The notes: generated by a model from the letters alone, not told the origin. 64,000 nucleotides of DNA from Arthrobacter sp. Soc17.1.1.1 (GCF_036867195.1 NZ_JBAJII010000001.1:2728001-2792000); one strand, 5' to 3'; counted from the stretch's first letter, positions 17,489 to 25,736 are shown. Made by a program: numbers and translations.

Positions 17489-17589
17489 CAAACTGCGGTC
17501 CGCGGGCCGAAGGGCAGTGACCGCTCTCCTGGACGACGCCACGCAGCCCGCCGGACGGCACCGGTGGGTCGGGTGCTGCCGGGCGCGCG

Positions 17590-18831
17590 CTACCGGGCGC
17601 CGCGGAGCCGGACGATGAACGACCCCAGGGCGAGGGCGGCGCAGACTCCGGCGATGACGAGTGCGAACACCGTGACCGACGCGTTCAGGCCCCAGATCCC
17701 CGCCGCGGCGCCGAGGCCCAGCACGGGCACGGCGCTGCCGAGATAGGTGATGACGTACACGGCGCTGACCGTCTGGGCGTGCAGGGCAGGCGCCACCCTG
17801 ACGGAGACCTCGTTGAACACCACCCGGAAGGCCATGCCCTGCCCGAGACCGGCCGCGAGGCACGCCCCGACGAGCAGGGGCAGGCTGCCCGTGGACTCGG
17901 CGACGGGCAGCAGTCCGACCCCGAGCGCCATGGCGGCGAGTCCCAGCGGCACCACGAACCGTCCGCGGGGGGACAGGACCTGGCTGACCGCCGAGGACCC
18001 GAGGACGAGGGCCGCGAGAAGGCCGATCAGCGGTCGCGAGGACGTACCCGCGATCCCCGCGAACCAGGTGGGGGCGAGGCTCAGCGTGAAGCCGAACACG
18101 GCGAAGCTCAGGAACCCCACGGACGACGCCGTCCAGAACGACCGCCGTGCGTCGCGCGACACGGCCGGTCGGCGCGGACGCAGGGCGGTGAGCGGGTTCT
18201 GCCCCTCGGCGGTCTTGATCGCGGGCCGTGCACGCAGCAGCAGCAGCGGCACCAGCAGGCTCGCGAGAACCACGAGGTAGACGAGGAAGGGCGTCCTGGT
18301 GGGCGCGGGCAGCAGTGAGAGGAGTCCGCCGATCACAGGACCCGCGGCCACGCCTCCGGCCGAGGCCATCAGGGTGAAGCGGGACGCCCAGTCGGGCCGC
18401 GTGGGCAGCAGATCGCGGAGCGCCGCTGCACTCGCACCGGTCGCCAGGGCGACCGCGCCACCCTGGAGCACACGCCCCGCCGCGAGCATGGGCAGCGAGG
18501 TCGCGACGGCGAAGAGGGCGGCGCCGAACAGTCCGAGGACGACGGCGAGGACGAGTGCGGCGCGCCGGCCGATGTGGTCGGACCAGTGTCCGGCGAGGAC
18601 GAGCCCGCCGATCAGCGCGACGACGTAGGACGCGAAGGCGACGGTGACGGCGAAGGGCGTCAGGCCGAGATCCGCCTGGATGAGGGGATACAGGGGCGTG
18701 GCGAGGTTCGCACCGACGAGCAGGGTGGAGATCACCGTGACCGCGAGCGCGAGGCGGACGGCGAGGGAGGCGTCCCAGCTGCGTCGCTCCGCGGCCGCCG
18801 GCCGCATCCGCAGCTCGTTGATGACGCTCAT
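17590..18831 (-). CDS. MFS transporter
   Basis: A 413-residue major facilitator with twelve predicted helices. The A-motif between helices 2 and 3 reads GHWSDHIGRRAALVLAVV, and helix 4 has AGRVLQGGAVALATGASAAALRDLLP, both typical of drug-exporter-like MFS proteins. The central cytoplasmic loop (RARPAIKTAEGQNPLTALRPRR) separates the two six-helix halves. The substrate is unknown. GGAGAAGTGGG precedes the ATG at 18831. It is divergent from an Lrp-type regulator gene 165 bases away, which is a plausible candidate to control it. Confidence 0.9.
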   Translation of the reverse strand: MSVINELRMRPAAAERRSWDASLAVRLALAVTVISTLLVGANLATPLYPLIQADLGLTPFAVTVAFASYVVALIGGLVLAGHWSDHIGRRAALVLAVVLGLFGAALFAVATSLPMLAAGRVLQGGAVALATGASAAALRDLLPTRPDWASRFTLMASAGGVAAGPVIGGLLSLLPAPTRTPFLVYLVVLASLLVPLLLLRARPAIKTAEGQNPLTALRPRRPAVSRDARRSFWTASSVGFLSFAVFGFTLSLAPTWFAGIAGTSSRPLIGLLAALVLGSSAVSQVLSPRGRFVVPLGLAAMALGVGLLPVAESTGSLPLLVGACLAAGLGQGMAFRVVFNEVSVRVAPALHAQTVSAVYVITYLGSAVPVLGLGAAAGIWGLNASVTVFALVIAGVCAALALGSFIVRLRGAR

Positions 18832-18996
18832 CCCACTTCTCCTCGCTCGCACGCGCCAACAGTAGGCGTTACCCCGGGCGGATCGGATCCGGGCTTCTAT
18901 AGAATGGGACGCATTGCACTCCCTGCCGCGTCGCGTGCTTGTATTTTGAGCGTCCTGCGCAACACAGGTGTGATGGACTGACAGGAAGTGAGCTTC

Positions 18997-19479
18997 ATGA
19001 GCAAGCTGGACAGACTCGACCTGCGCCTGCTCCTCGAGCTGGTGCGGGATCCGCGGGCGCAGGTGAGTGAACTCGGTGAGCTGCTCGGCGTCGCCCGCAA
19101 CACGGCGCAGACCCGGATCCGCCGGCTGCTGCGCGCGGGGATCCTCCGTGTCGGCGGACGCGAACTCGATCTCGAGGCGCTCGGTTTCGACGTCGTCGCC
19201 TTCATCACCATCGAGGTGGCCCACCGTGAGCTCGACGGTGTGATCGCCGGCCTCCGCACCCTGAACCAGGTCCTCGAGGTGCACGAGATCTCCGGCCGTG
19301 GCGACGTGTGGTGCCGCGTGGCCGCGACGGACACCCACCACCTCCAGGCCGCACTGCGGTCGGTCCTGAAGATCAAGGGTGTCATCCGCACCGAGACCGT
19401 CCTCGCGCTGCACGAGCACATCCCGTACCGCATCGAGCCCCTGCTCGAGCGCCTCGCGCAACGCCCCGCCGACGCCTGA
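18997..19479 (+). CDS. Lrp/AsnC family transcriptional regulator
   Basis: A 160-residue Lrp/AsnC protein. The N-terminal winged helix (LDRLDLRLLLELVRDPRAQVSELGELLGVARNTAQTRIRRLLRAGIL) is followed by the ligand-binding RAM/AsnC domain (VVAFITIEVAHRELDGVIAGL...SGRGDVWCRVAATDTHHLQ). Such proteins form octamers that respond to amino acids. The ATG at 18997 is preferred to the GTG nine bases upstream, which overlaps the AGGAAG ribosome-binding site. TAGAAT at 18900-18905 is a possible -10. The gene is divergent from an MFS exporter and followed by an alanine-related editing protein, which suggests, without proof, an amino-acid effector such as alanine. Confidence 0.9.
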   Translation: MSKLDRLDLRLLLELVRDPRAQVSELGELLGVARNTAQTRIRRLLRAGILRVGGRELDLEALGFDVVAFITIEVAHRELDGVIAGLRTLNQVLEVHEISGRGDVWCRVAATDTHHLQAALRSVLKIKGVIRTETVLALHEHIPYRIEPLLERLAQRPADA

Positions 19480-19540
19480 GCCGCACCCGACCCTCGACCG
19501 CCCGTCCTGCCCGCCCGCCCGAACTGTCCAGGAGACCCCC

Positions 19541-20455
19541 ATGGCCCTACCCACCGCCGACACCCGCGTGACCTACCCCCAGAGCGCCGTCGAGTCCGTG
19601 TCCCGCGTGCTGCACGTCGAGGCCCGCGACGACGGCCGACACGCGGTGCTGCTGGACACCACCGCCTTCCACCCCGTGGACTCGGCATGGCCCGACCAGG
19701 GCGCCGACCGCGGCGGACTCGAGGCCTCGGGACGCATCTGGCCCGTGACGGACTGCGTGGTCGGCGCGACGGACGGCACCACCCTCCACCTCGGGGCGGA
19801 GTCGCCGGTCCGCAAGGGGACCGAGGGCTGGGCGTTCGTCGTCGTGCACCTGACCGACGGGGATGCGCCGGCGGAGGGCGACGACGTCGTCGTGCGGGTC
19901 GACGCCGCGTACCGCGCGGCGGTGTCGGCCGGGCACACCGGCTGCCACCTGGCCTCGCTGGCGCTCAACCGGGCCCTGGCGGACCGCTGGAGGAAGGACG
20001 TGGCCGCGGACGCCCTCGGGGCGCCGAACTTCGACGCCCTGGCGATCGACACGACGGTGATCGGCGAGTTCGGATCGGTCGACACCTACCGCCTGGGCAA
20101 GTCCCTGCGCCGGAAGGGCTTCAGCGTCGAGGACCTCGATGCGGGCGCGACGGCCCGGGCCGTGAACGCGACGCTCGCCACCTGGACGGCGACCGGGGCG
20201 ACGATCGGCATCGCGGCGGACGGGCCGGGCCTCACGGATCGGCGCCGGTGGGTGTGCGACCTGCCGGGCGAACGCGCGGAGATCCCCTGCGGCGGCACGC
20301 ACCTGTCCTCGCTGGCGGGACTCGACGTGACCGTGGACCTGGAGCTGTCGGACGCGGACGGCACGCCGGTGCTGCTCATGCGGACGCGCGCCGTGCCGGC
20401 CGCACCCGGAACTTCACCCGGGACTGCACCCGGGACCTCACCCGAAACTGTCTAG
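19541..20455 (+). CDS. AlaX-like free-standing alanyl-tRNA editing protein
   Basis: A 304-residue protein related to the editing domain of alanyl-tRNA synthetase, which removes mischarged Ser or Gly from tRNA-Ala. The four zinc/catalytic ligands are present: His132 and His136 in HTGCH, and Cys250 and His254 in CGGTH. The N-terminal TTAFHPVDSAWPDQGAD corresponds to the 'YPxGGGQPxD' strand of the family but is divergent. AGGAG precedes the ATG at 19541. The C-terminal 16 residues are a Pro-Gly-Thr-Ser repeat from a tandem DNA repeat. It lies 61 bases after the Lrp-type gene and overlaps the convergent kinase gene by four bases. Confidence 0.85.
   Translation: MALPTADTRVTYPQSAVESVSRVLHVEARDDGRHAVLLDTTAFHPVDSAWPDQGADRGGLEASGRIWPVTDCVVGATDGTTLHLGAESPVRKGTEGWAFVVVHLTDGDAPAEGDDVVVRVDAAYRAAVSAGHTGCHLASLALNRALADRWRKDVAADALGAPNFDALAIDTTVIGEFGSVDTYRLGKSLRRKGFSVEDLDAGATARAVNATLATWTATGATIGIAADGPGLTDRRRWVCDLPGERAEIPCGGTHLSSLAGLDVTVDLELSDADGTPVLLMRTRAVPAAPGTSPGTAPGTSPETV
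20403..20450. repeat. four 12-bp tandem repeats at the 3' end of the AlaX-like gene
   Basis: Four consecutive units of the form cacccgggactg, each with one to three changes, in frame with the gene. They encode the terminal Pro-Gly-Thr-Ser-type tail. Confidence 0.85.
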
Positions 20456-21684
20456 GCTCCCCCGCCACGGCGCGCATCGAGCGATCGCGCCTCCTCGAGG
20501 AACTGCTCCGCGACCTCCAGGCGGGACACCGCCTCCGGGGCACCGCCGCCGTCCGCTCCGCTCCGTCGCGCCCCGGCGATGAGCGTGAGGCTCACGGCCG
20601 CGGCCCTGCTCCTGAGCGCCACCGGGTCGACGGCGCTGTCGAAGGCCCGCAGGAACCGCAGCAGCGCCTCCGGGACGTGCGTGTACCCGGCGTGGAGGCC
20701 CGGCAGGACGGCGATGTGCCCGAGAAAGCAGCTGAGATCGTCCACGAGGCGTCCGGGGCCGAGCGCGTCGACGTCCAGCAGCCCCGACACCGCGCCGTCG
20801 GTGATCAGGAGGTTGCCCTCGTAGAAATCGCCGTGGGTGGGAACCAGCGGACCGCCGTCGCTCGAGCGGACCACCTCGTCGATACCTGCCGCCAGGCGCC
20901 GGATCCGGTCCGCCTGCGCCGGCAGCGCCGCCACCGCGCCTTCGCCGTAGTCGCGCACGCGCGCAGCCCACGGCGGGCGGACGGGCAGGGAGAGGACGGC
21001 GCGAGGCAACGACCGCAGGACCTCGACGAGGGCCTGCGGATCGACCTCGGCCGCGCCGTCCCGCATGAGGAGCTCGGCGAACGGCGTGCCCGGCGCGGGA
21101 TGCATGGCGACGACGTCCCGTACCGGCTCCCCCGCCACGACGGGCGCCGGCACACCGGCCGCCCGCAGCATCCGGTGCCTGTCCGCGAGCGGGCCGGCGC
21201 CGTTGCGTCGCAGGATCTTCAGGTACCGGCGCTCCTCCCCGTTCTCGGCGAGCACCACGGCGCGGCGCAGGGGCCGGTAGCTGCGCAGGCCGAGGACCGT
21301 CGCCCGCGGATCACGTCCGGGCCCGAAGGCGAGCGCCGTCGCGCGCTCCTGATCCAGGGCGAGCGGGAGTCCCGGCAGGAGCGGATCGGAGGGATGCGCC
21401 CAGACCGCGAGTGCGTCCGTGCCGCGGCGGTGGAAGACCACGACGCCGTCCGCCTGGTGCGGGACGGCGCAGGACGTGATGCAGGCGTACGCCGGCACCG
21501 GGGCCGTGCTGGACCGGCCGCGCGGGCGCCGGGTGCGGCGGACCTGGACGGAGAAGATGCCTGTCACACCGGCCCCGGGCCGGTGGTGCAGGGAGGCGAG
21601 CTGCCAGGATCCGAGGTCCCAGCCGACGCCTGCGAGCGCTTTCCTGAGGAGGTCCGCGGGCGCATCGGACTCGAGGAGCGCCAT
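20452..21684 (-). CDS. aminoglycoside phosphotransferase (APH)-fold protein
   Basis: A 410-residue APH/ChoK-like kinase. The C-lobe holds the Brenner motif VPTHGDFYEGNLLI, with catalytic Asp and metal-binding Asn, followed by SGLLDVDALGPGRLVDDLSCFLGH, the equivalent of the DFG Asp. The N-lobe is less conserved; the lysine is probably that in RRYLKILR. An upstream ATG at 21726 is in frame, but AGGAG precedes the ATG at 21684, which gives MALLESDAP. The substrate is unknown; most such genomic proteins phosphorylate small metabolites, not antibiotics. It overlaps the convergent AlaX-like gene by four bases. Confidence 0.82.
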   Translation of the reverse strand: MALLESDAPADLLRKALAGVGWDLGSWQLASLHHRPGAGVTGIFSVQVRRTRRPRGRSSTAPVPAYACITSCAVPHQADGVVVFHRRGTDALAVWAHPSDPLLPGLPLALDQERATALAFGPGRDPRATVLGLRSYRPLRRAVVLAENGEERRYLKILRRNGAGPLADRHRMLRAAGVPAPVVAGEPVRDVVAMHPAPGTPFAELLMRDGAAEVDPQALVEVLRSLPRAVLSLPVRPPWAARVRDYGEGAVAALPAQADRIRRLAAGIDEVVRSSDGGPLVPTHGDFYEGNLLITDGAVSGLLDVDALGPGRLVDDLSCFLGHIAVLPGLHAGYTHVPEALLRFLRAFDSAVDPVALRSRAAAVSLTLIAGARRSGADGGGAPEAVSRLEVAEQFLEEARSLDARRGGGA

Positions 21685-21788
21685 GGTCTCCTGCTCACGG
21701 ACGATCCGTGCCTGCCTCGCCCTCATGCGGCCCCCAGGAGATGCCTACGGGGTCCGGTGCCCGGCTCCCCCTGCGATGGTGTGCGCTG

Positions 21789-22781
21789 TCAGGCGCGCCG
21801 GCGCTGCAGCACGTCGTCGAGGTTGATCCGTCCCGTGGCGGGGGTGACGTCGGCCGCGACGTGCGCGGTGTCGTCCGTCGCGGCGATGCGGGCAGCGGCC
21901 TCGGACGCCTTGATGGGCGTCCTGGACGTCGGCTTCGGGGCTTCGGGCAGGTCCAGCGGTGCGGGAGCCTGGCGTTCGGCCTTCGCGGCGTCGACGTAGG
22001 TGGGCCGGGGAAGATCGACCGGAGCCCACTCCGGTGCGGGCCGCTCGACCGCGTTGCCGGTGCCGGACGCGGCCGCAGCGCCGGCGCCCTGCGCGGAGGC
22101 GTCCCGGATGTCGACGGCGGTCGAGCCGTGGGCGACGGCCAGGGCGGCGGTGCGCAGTTCCATCGGCGTGAGGCGGCGCGTGGCGGTCTCCTCGGCGTCG
22201 AACAGGCTGGTGGGCCGCCGGGGTGCCGCGGGTGCCGCCGCGGGGAGTGCGACGGGGAGGCCTGCAGGCTCTGCCTCGTGGACGGGCGCCATCGCATGGA
22301 GGAACGCCTGCTCGACCCGCGCATGCCGGGCCCGGACGGCGAGCATCCTGAGGACCGCGACGGCGGCCGCGGCGACAGCGAGGGACACCACGGGAAGCAG
22401 GAGGGAGACGACGCCGAATGCCGCCGGCACGAGCGTCACCAGCGCGGTCAGGAGGGCCACGAGGCCCACGAGTGCGACGCCGATGCGCCCCCATCTCGGG
22501 CTGAACGACGGGGTGCCGGCGGGCGCCACGGCAGGCAGGTCCGCGGGCTCCTCCGGCGAGGAGGGCAGGACCGGCATCGATCCCGTGGTACGTGCATCGT
22601 CCTGTGGCGCGGTCATGGTCATCATGCTCCCTGCGGGACGGCGGGTCCCGCGTCGTGGCGATCGGTATGTGCTCCCGACGGTCGCCGGTACGGTCCTCCT
22701 GAGCACGGAAGGGGCCACCCGGACCAGCCACAATCCGATGATCGCGGCGAGCACCAACGAGCTGTCCAGGGAGAAGACCAC
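21789..22781 (-). CDS. SepX/GlpR-like actinobacterial membrane protein
   Basis: A 330-residue membrane protein. An N-terminal helix (SSLVLAAIIGLWLVRVAP, about residues 6-24) is followed by a Pro/Ala-rich segment. A pair of helices (IGVALVGLVALLTALVTLVP and FGVVSLLLPVVSLAVAAAAVAVL, about 98-150) comes next, then a long, probably disordered cytoplasmic tail rich in Ala, Pro and acidic residues. Streptomyces SepX is a divisome protein of this kind, and mycobacterial Rv0996 occupies the same place beside rimJ and galU. The identification rests on that order and on topology. The GTG at 22781 is chosen because it puts the first helix at the N-terminus; an in-frame ATG at 22862 would lie too close to rimJ. 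Confidence 0.6.
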   Translation of the reverse strand: MVFSLDSSLVLAAIIGLWLVRVAPSVLRRTVPATVGSTYRSPRRGTRRPAGSMMTMTAPQDDARTTGSMPVLPSSPEEPADLPAVAPAGTPSFSPRWGRIGVALVGLVALLTALVTLVPAAFGVVSLLLPVVSLAVAAAAVAVLRMLAVRARHARVEQAFLHAMAPVHEAEPAGLPVALPAAAPAAPRRPTSLFDAEETATRRLTPMELRTAALAVAHGSTAVDIRDASAQGAGAAAASGTGNAVERPAPEWAPVDLPRPTYVDAAKAERQAPAPLDLPEAPKPTSRTPIKASEAAARIAATDDTAHVAADVTPATGRINLDDVLQRRRA

Positions 22782-22874
22782 ATCTAGAACCGTAGGATCA
22801 CTTGGAGTCGGGTCGCCGCATTGGGCGCGGTGTGTCGGGCCCGAATATGCTCGGGGCGGCATTCGACGGTCCGC

Positions 22875-23504
22875 TCACCCATGGTGGGACCGTCCGCTCT
22901 CGAGCCAGGGCGCCAGCAGGCCACGCGGCACCTCCTCGGCGGTCAGCGCGAAACTCCGATGGTCCGCCCACTCCCCGGCGATGTGCAGGTACCGGGGCCG
23001 CAGTCCTTCGTCGCGGAACTGCAGCTTCTCGACGACGCGGAGGCTCGCCCGGTTCTCGGGCCTGATGTTGATCTCCATCCGATGCAGGCCCAGATCCCCG
23101 AAGCAGTAGTCGGTGGCCAGCGCCACGGCCGTCGGCGCGATGCCCCGGCCCGCCCGCTCCGCGTCCACCCAGTACCCGAGGGTCGCCGTGAGGGCCGATC
23201 CCCAGGTGATCCCCGAGACCGTCAACTGCCCCACGAGACGAGCATCCCGGGAGCCCGGAGGCTGCTCCGTGATGAGGAACGGCAGTGCCGAGCCCGCCCG
23301 GGCCTGCGAGGTGAGCGACCGCACCATCTGGTGGTAGGTGGGCAGGAAGCCCTCCGGGTCGGGATTCGAGGCTTCCCACGGCGCGAGCCACCGGGCGTTG
23401 CGGTGCCTCAGCGCCGTCCACGCTGCCTTGTCCCTGTGGCGGATGGGCCTCAGGACGAGGGAGCCCGTCCTGAGGCTCACGGGCCAGCTGGTCGCCGACC
23501 ACAT
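22875..23504 (-). CDS. rimJ: GNAT acetyltransferase, RimJ/RimL type
   Basis: A 209-residue GNAT protein. The acetyl-CoA-binding region is LGYWVDAERAGRGIAPTAVALATDYCF, followed by GLHRMEINIRPENRASLRVVEKLQF, the hallmark of RimJ/RimL-like N-acetyltransferases. Members acetylate ribosomal protein N-termini, other proteins or small molecules; the exact target here is unknown. It starts at ATG 23504, 15 bases after the galU stop. It lies between galU and the SepX-like gene, the same order as in mycobacteria (Rv0993, Rv0995, Rv0996). Confidence 0.85.
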   Translation of the reverse strand: MWSATSWPVSLRTGSLVLRPIRHRDKAAWTALRHRNARWLAPWEASNPDPEGFLPTYHQMVRSLTSQARAGSALPFLITEQPPGSRDARLVGQLTVSGITWGSALTATLGYWVDAERAGRGIAPTAVALATDYCFGDLGLHRMEINIRPENRASLRVVEKLQFRDEGLRPRYLHIAGEWADHRSFALTAEEVPRGLLAPWLESGRSHHG

Positions 23505-23519
23505 GGCGTACGCCCCGTG

Positions 23520-24422
23520 CTAGTCCGTGAGGTTCTTGCTGAAGTCCCTGATCCAGGCGCGGAGGTCCGGCCCGAGGTCCTCCCGCTCCGAGGCCAGCGT
23601 CACCACGGCCTTGAGGTAGCTCAGCTTGTCTCCCGTGTCGTAACGGCGTCCGCGGAACACCACGCCGTACACACCGGAGCCTTCGCCGTCCGCGGCCGCG
23701 AGGGTCTGCAGGGCGTCGGTCAGCTGGATCTCGCCGCCGCGGCCGGGTTCGGTGGTCTCGAGGACGTCGAACACGCGGGGGTGGAGGACGTAGCGGCCGA
23801 TCACGGCCAGGTTGGAGGGCGCCTCGTCGACGGAGGGCTTCTCGACGAGCTGGTTCACGCGGACGTGGTCCTCGCCGTCGATCTCCGTGATGTCGGCGCA
23901 GCCGTAGGCGCTGATCTGCTGGGGATCGACCTCGATGAGCGCGATCACGGAGCCGCCGGTCTTGGCCTGGACCGCGATCATGGTCTCGAGCAGCGGGTCG
24001 CGGTCGTCGATGAGGTCGTCGCCGAGGAGGACGGCGAAGGGCTCGTTGTTGACGTGCAGCTTGGCGCGGAGGACTGCGTGCCCGAGGCCCTTGGGATCGC
24101 CCTGGCGGAGGTAGTGGATGTCGCCGAGCTCGGAGGGGCGGCGCACGGCGGCCAGCTTGTCGTGGTCGCCCTTGGCCTCGAGCGTCTGCTCGATGAAGGG
24201 CACGCGGTCGAAGTGGTCCTCCAGGGCCCGCTTGTTCCGGCCGGTGATCATCAGGACGTCGGACAGGCCGGCGTCTACGGCCTCCTGCACGACGTACTGG
24301 ATGGCGGGCTTGTCCACAACGGGGAGCATTTCCTTGGGCATCGCCTTCGTGGCGGGCAGGAATCGGGTTCCCAGGCCGGCCGCGGGGATAACGGCCTTCG
24401 TCACACGTGATCGCAGAGTCAT
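23520..24422 (-). CDS. galU: UTP-glucose-1-phosphate uridylyltransferase
   Basis: A 300-residue GalU that makes UDP-glucose from UTP and glucose 1-phosphate, feeding cell-wall and polysaccharide synthesis. The nucleotide-binding motif is VIPAAGLGTRFLPATKAMPKEMLPV (residues 10-34), with the metal-binding region VLLGDDLID, the sugar-binding NQLVEKP and C-terminal RRYDTGDKLSYLKAV. The length is normal. TAGTGT seven bases before the ATG suggests a leaderless transcript. It is divergent from the 5-formyl-THF cyclo-ligase gene, with only 57 bases between the start codons. Confidence 0.96.
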   Translation of the reverse strand: MTLRSRVTKAVIPAAGLGTRFLPATKAMPKEMLPVVDKPAIQYVVQEAVDAGLSDVLMITGRNKRALEDHFDRVPFIEQTLEAKGDHDKLAAVRRPSELGDIHYLRQGDPKGLGHAVLRAKLHVNNEPFAVLLGDDLIDDRDPLLETMIAVQAKTGGSVIALIEVDPQQISAYGCADITEIDGEDHVRVNQLVEKPSVDEAPSNLAVIGRYVLHPRVFDVLETTEPGRGGEIQLTDALQTLAAADGEGSGVYGVVFRGRRYDTGDKLSYLKAVVTLASEREDLGPDLRAWIRDFSKNLTD

Positions 24423-24429
24423 GGGCACA

Positions 24430-24435
24430 ACACTA
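24430..24435 (-). promoter_or_regulatory. candidate -10 element of galU (leaderless)
   Basis: TAGTGT on the minus strand ends seven bases before the galU ATG, and no ribosome-binding site is seen. Confidence 0.4.
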
Positions 24436-24462
24436 CATAACGGGCGCCCGATCCCCGGGCTG

Positions 24463-24479
24463 CCCACCACAATGGTGGG
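24463..24479. promoter_or_regulatory. perfect palindrome touching the start codon of the cyclo-ligase gene
   Basis: CCCACCA-CAA-TGGTGGG, a 7-3-7 perfect inverted repeat whose last base is immediately followed by the ATG at 24480. It lies in the short divergent spacer of galU and the cyclo-ligase gene. It could be a protein-binding site acting on both promoters, or a small hairpin in a leader; I cannot tell which. Confidence 0.4.
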
Positions 24480-25127
24480 ATGAGCCTCGCCGAACGTGAT
24501 ACGGGAAAGCACACCCTCCGGGCATCGCTGCGGGCTGCGCGCTCCGCCCTGGACCCGGCCGAGCGGCAGGCCCAGTCGCAGGCGATCGCCGACGCCGTCC
24601 TGGGGTACGCCACGGACGTCCTCGCCCCGACCGGTCCCGGGGATCGCCCGACGATCGCGGCCTACCTGGGGCGTGATCCCGAGCCGGGCACCGAGCACCT
24701 GCTGCAGGAGCTGCACACCCGCGGTTTCGGTGTCGTCGTGCCCGTGTGCGAGCCGGCCTACCAGCTGTCCTGGGTGGCGTGGGCACCGGGTGTCGCACTC
24801 CGGAAGTCCGTCCGCGCGCCGGTCGACGAGCCCGTCGGCCCGCGGCGTCCCTTCGGGGAGGTGCCCTCCGTGGGCCTGATCCTCGTGCCCGCCCTCGCCG
24901 TCGACCGGTCGGGGCAGCGCCTCGGCCAGGGTGGCGGCTACTACGACCGCTTCCTCGCGCAGCATCTCGCGGACTCCCCCGGAGCGGCTCCGCGGCTCGG
25001 CGTGGTGTACCGGTCGGAACTCCTGCCGGCCGGCGCCGTCCCGGCCGAGCCCTTCGACCAGCCACTGGGCGGCGCGTTCACCGCCGACGGGTTCCAGCGC
25101 TTCGAGACGGTCGGCCGGTCGGTGTAG
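24480..25127 (+). CDS. 5-formyltetrahydrofolate cyclo-ligase
   Basis: A 215-residue enzyme that converts 5-formyl-THF to 5,10-methenyl-THF with ATP, recycling a storage folate. The N-terminal KHTLRASLRAARSALDPAER helix and the catalytic region DEPVGPRRPFGEVPSVGLILVPALAVDRSGQRLGQGGGYYDRFLA, containing the ATP-binding GQGGGYYDR, identify it. The length fits the family. The ATG at 24480 directly follows a perfect palindrome and has no clear ribosome-binding site, so the transcript may be leaderless. The stop codon is part of the -10 element of the next gene. The divergent pairing with galU is conserved in actinobacteria. Confidence 0.93.
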   Translation: MSLAERDTGKHTLRASLRAARSALDPAERQAQSQAIADAVLGYATDVLAPTGPGDRPTIAAYLGRDPEPGTEHLLQELHTRGFGVVVPVCEPAYQLSWVAWAPGVALRKSVRAPVDEPVGPRRPFGEVPSVGLILVPALAVDRSGQRLGQGGGYYDRFLAQHLADSPGAAPRLGVVYRSELLPAGAVPAEPFDQPLGGAFTADGFQRFETVGRSV

Positions 25128-25130
25128 ACT
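25125..25130 (+). promoter_or_regulatory. candidate -10 element of the ruc promoter
   Basis: TAGACT at 25125-25130 overlaps the stop codon of the cyclo-ligase gene and the first two bases of the CIRCE element. TTCGAG at 25101-25106 is the best -35, at 18 bases spacing, and is weak. Confidence 0.5.
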
Positions 25131-25155
25131 GGCACTCGACCCCGGAGAGTGCCAA
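25129..25155 (+). promoter_or_regulatory. CIRCE operator (HrcA-binding site) of ruc
   Basis: CTGGCACTC-N9-GAGTGCCAA, eight of nine arm positions complementary, and the same consensus as the elements before groS. It begins right behind the -10 element, so HrcA bound here would cover the transcription start. The zinc-ribbon gene begins 57 bases downstream. Confidence 0.9.
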
Positions 25156-25211
25156 GAGCAGCGTCCGGAAGAGCCGTCCGGGGGCCACGAAGTTCGTCCA
25201 GGAGGATTTCC

Positions 25212-25541
25212 ATGCCCATGTACGCCTATGCCTGCAAGGACTGCGGCCATGCCTTCGACAAGCAGCAGTCCTTCTCGGAGGACTCCCTGACCGTGTGCCC
25301 GGCATGCGGCGGCACCCTGCGCAAGAAGTTCAACAGCGTGGGCGTGGTGTTCAAGGGCTCGGGGTTCTACCGAAACGACTCCCGGTCCACGACGACGAGC
25401 ACGGACGCCGGCGCGCCGTCGACCTCCTCCGCACCGTCCACCACCGCGTCCGACGCCTCGGGCGGGTCCAAGGCCGCGTCCTCTGCGTCTTCTGCGTCCT
25501 CGGCCTCCTCGACCTCGACGGGCAGCGCCGCGGCGTCCTGA
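25212..25541 (+). CDS. ruc: FmdB-type zinc-ribbon protein, Ruc-like chaperone
   Basis: A 109-residue protein with an N-terminal zinc ribbon (CKDCG...CPACG; Cys8, Cys11, Cys29, Cys32) and a C-terminal tail of almost only Ser, Ala and Thr from about residue 55. Mycobacterium tuberculosis Rv0991c (Ruc) has the same zinc ribbon and disordered tail. It is a redox-regulated chaperone that works with Hsp70 and belongs to the HrcA regulon. The CIRCE site upstream and the matching gene order support the same role here. CAGGAGG gives the start at 25212. The gene is followed by short tandem repeats. Confidence 0.85.
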   Translation: MPMYAYACKDCGHAFDKQQSFSEDSLTVCPACGGTLRKKFNSVGVVFKGSGFYRNDSRSTTTSTDAGAPSTSSAPSTTASDASGGSKAASSASSASSASSTSTGSAAAS

Positions 25542-25546
25542 CCGGC

Positions 25547-25588
25547 GCGTCCTGAAGGCTGCGTCCTGAAGTCGGCGTCCTGAAGGCT
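25547..25588. repeat. three 14-bp tandem repeats after ruc
   Basis: Three units beginning gcgtcctgaag lie directly behind the ruc stop codon, the third followed by a partial copy (ggtcctgg). Confidence 0.8.
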
Positions 25589-25736
25589 GGGTCCTGGTCC
25601 TCCGGCGGACCGGGACCCCTTCGACCAGCTGGCAGCCTTCCCCGGACGGACGTCCCGGCATCGCCACGGCGTCGCGGCCGTCGGGGGCGATGTCCACATA
25701 GCTGCGGCTCCCCGCGGTAGCGGTGGGCTCCCGGCC

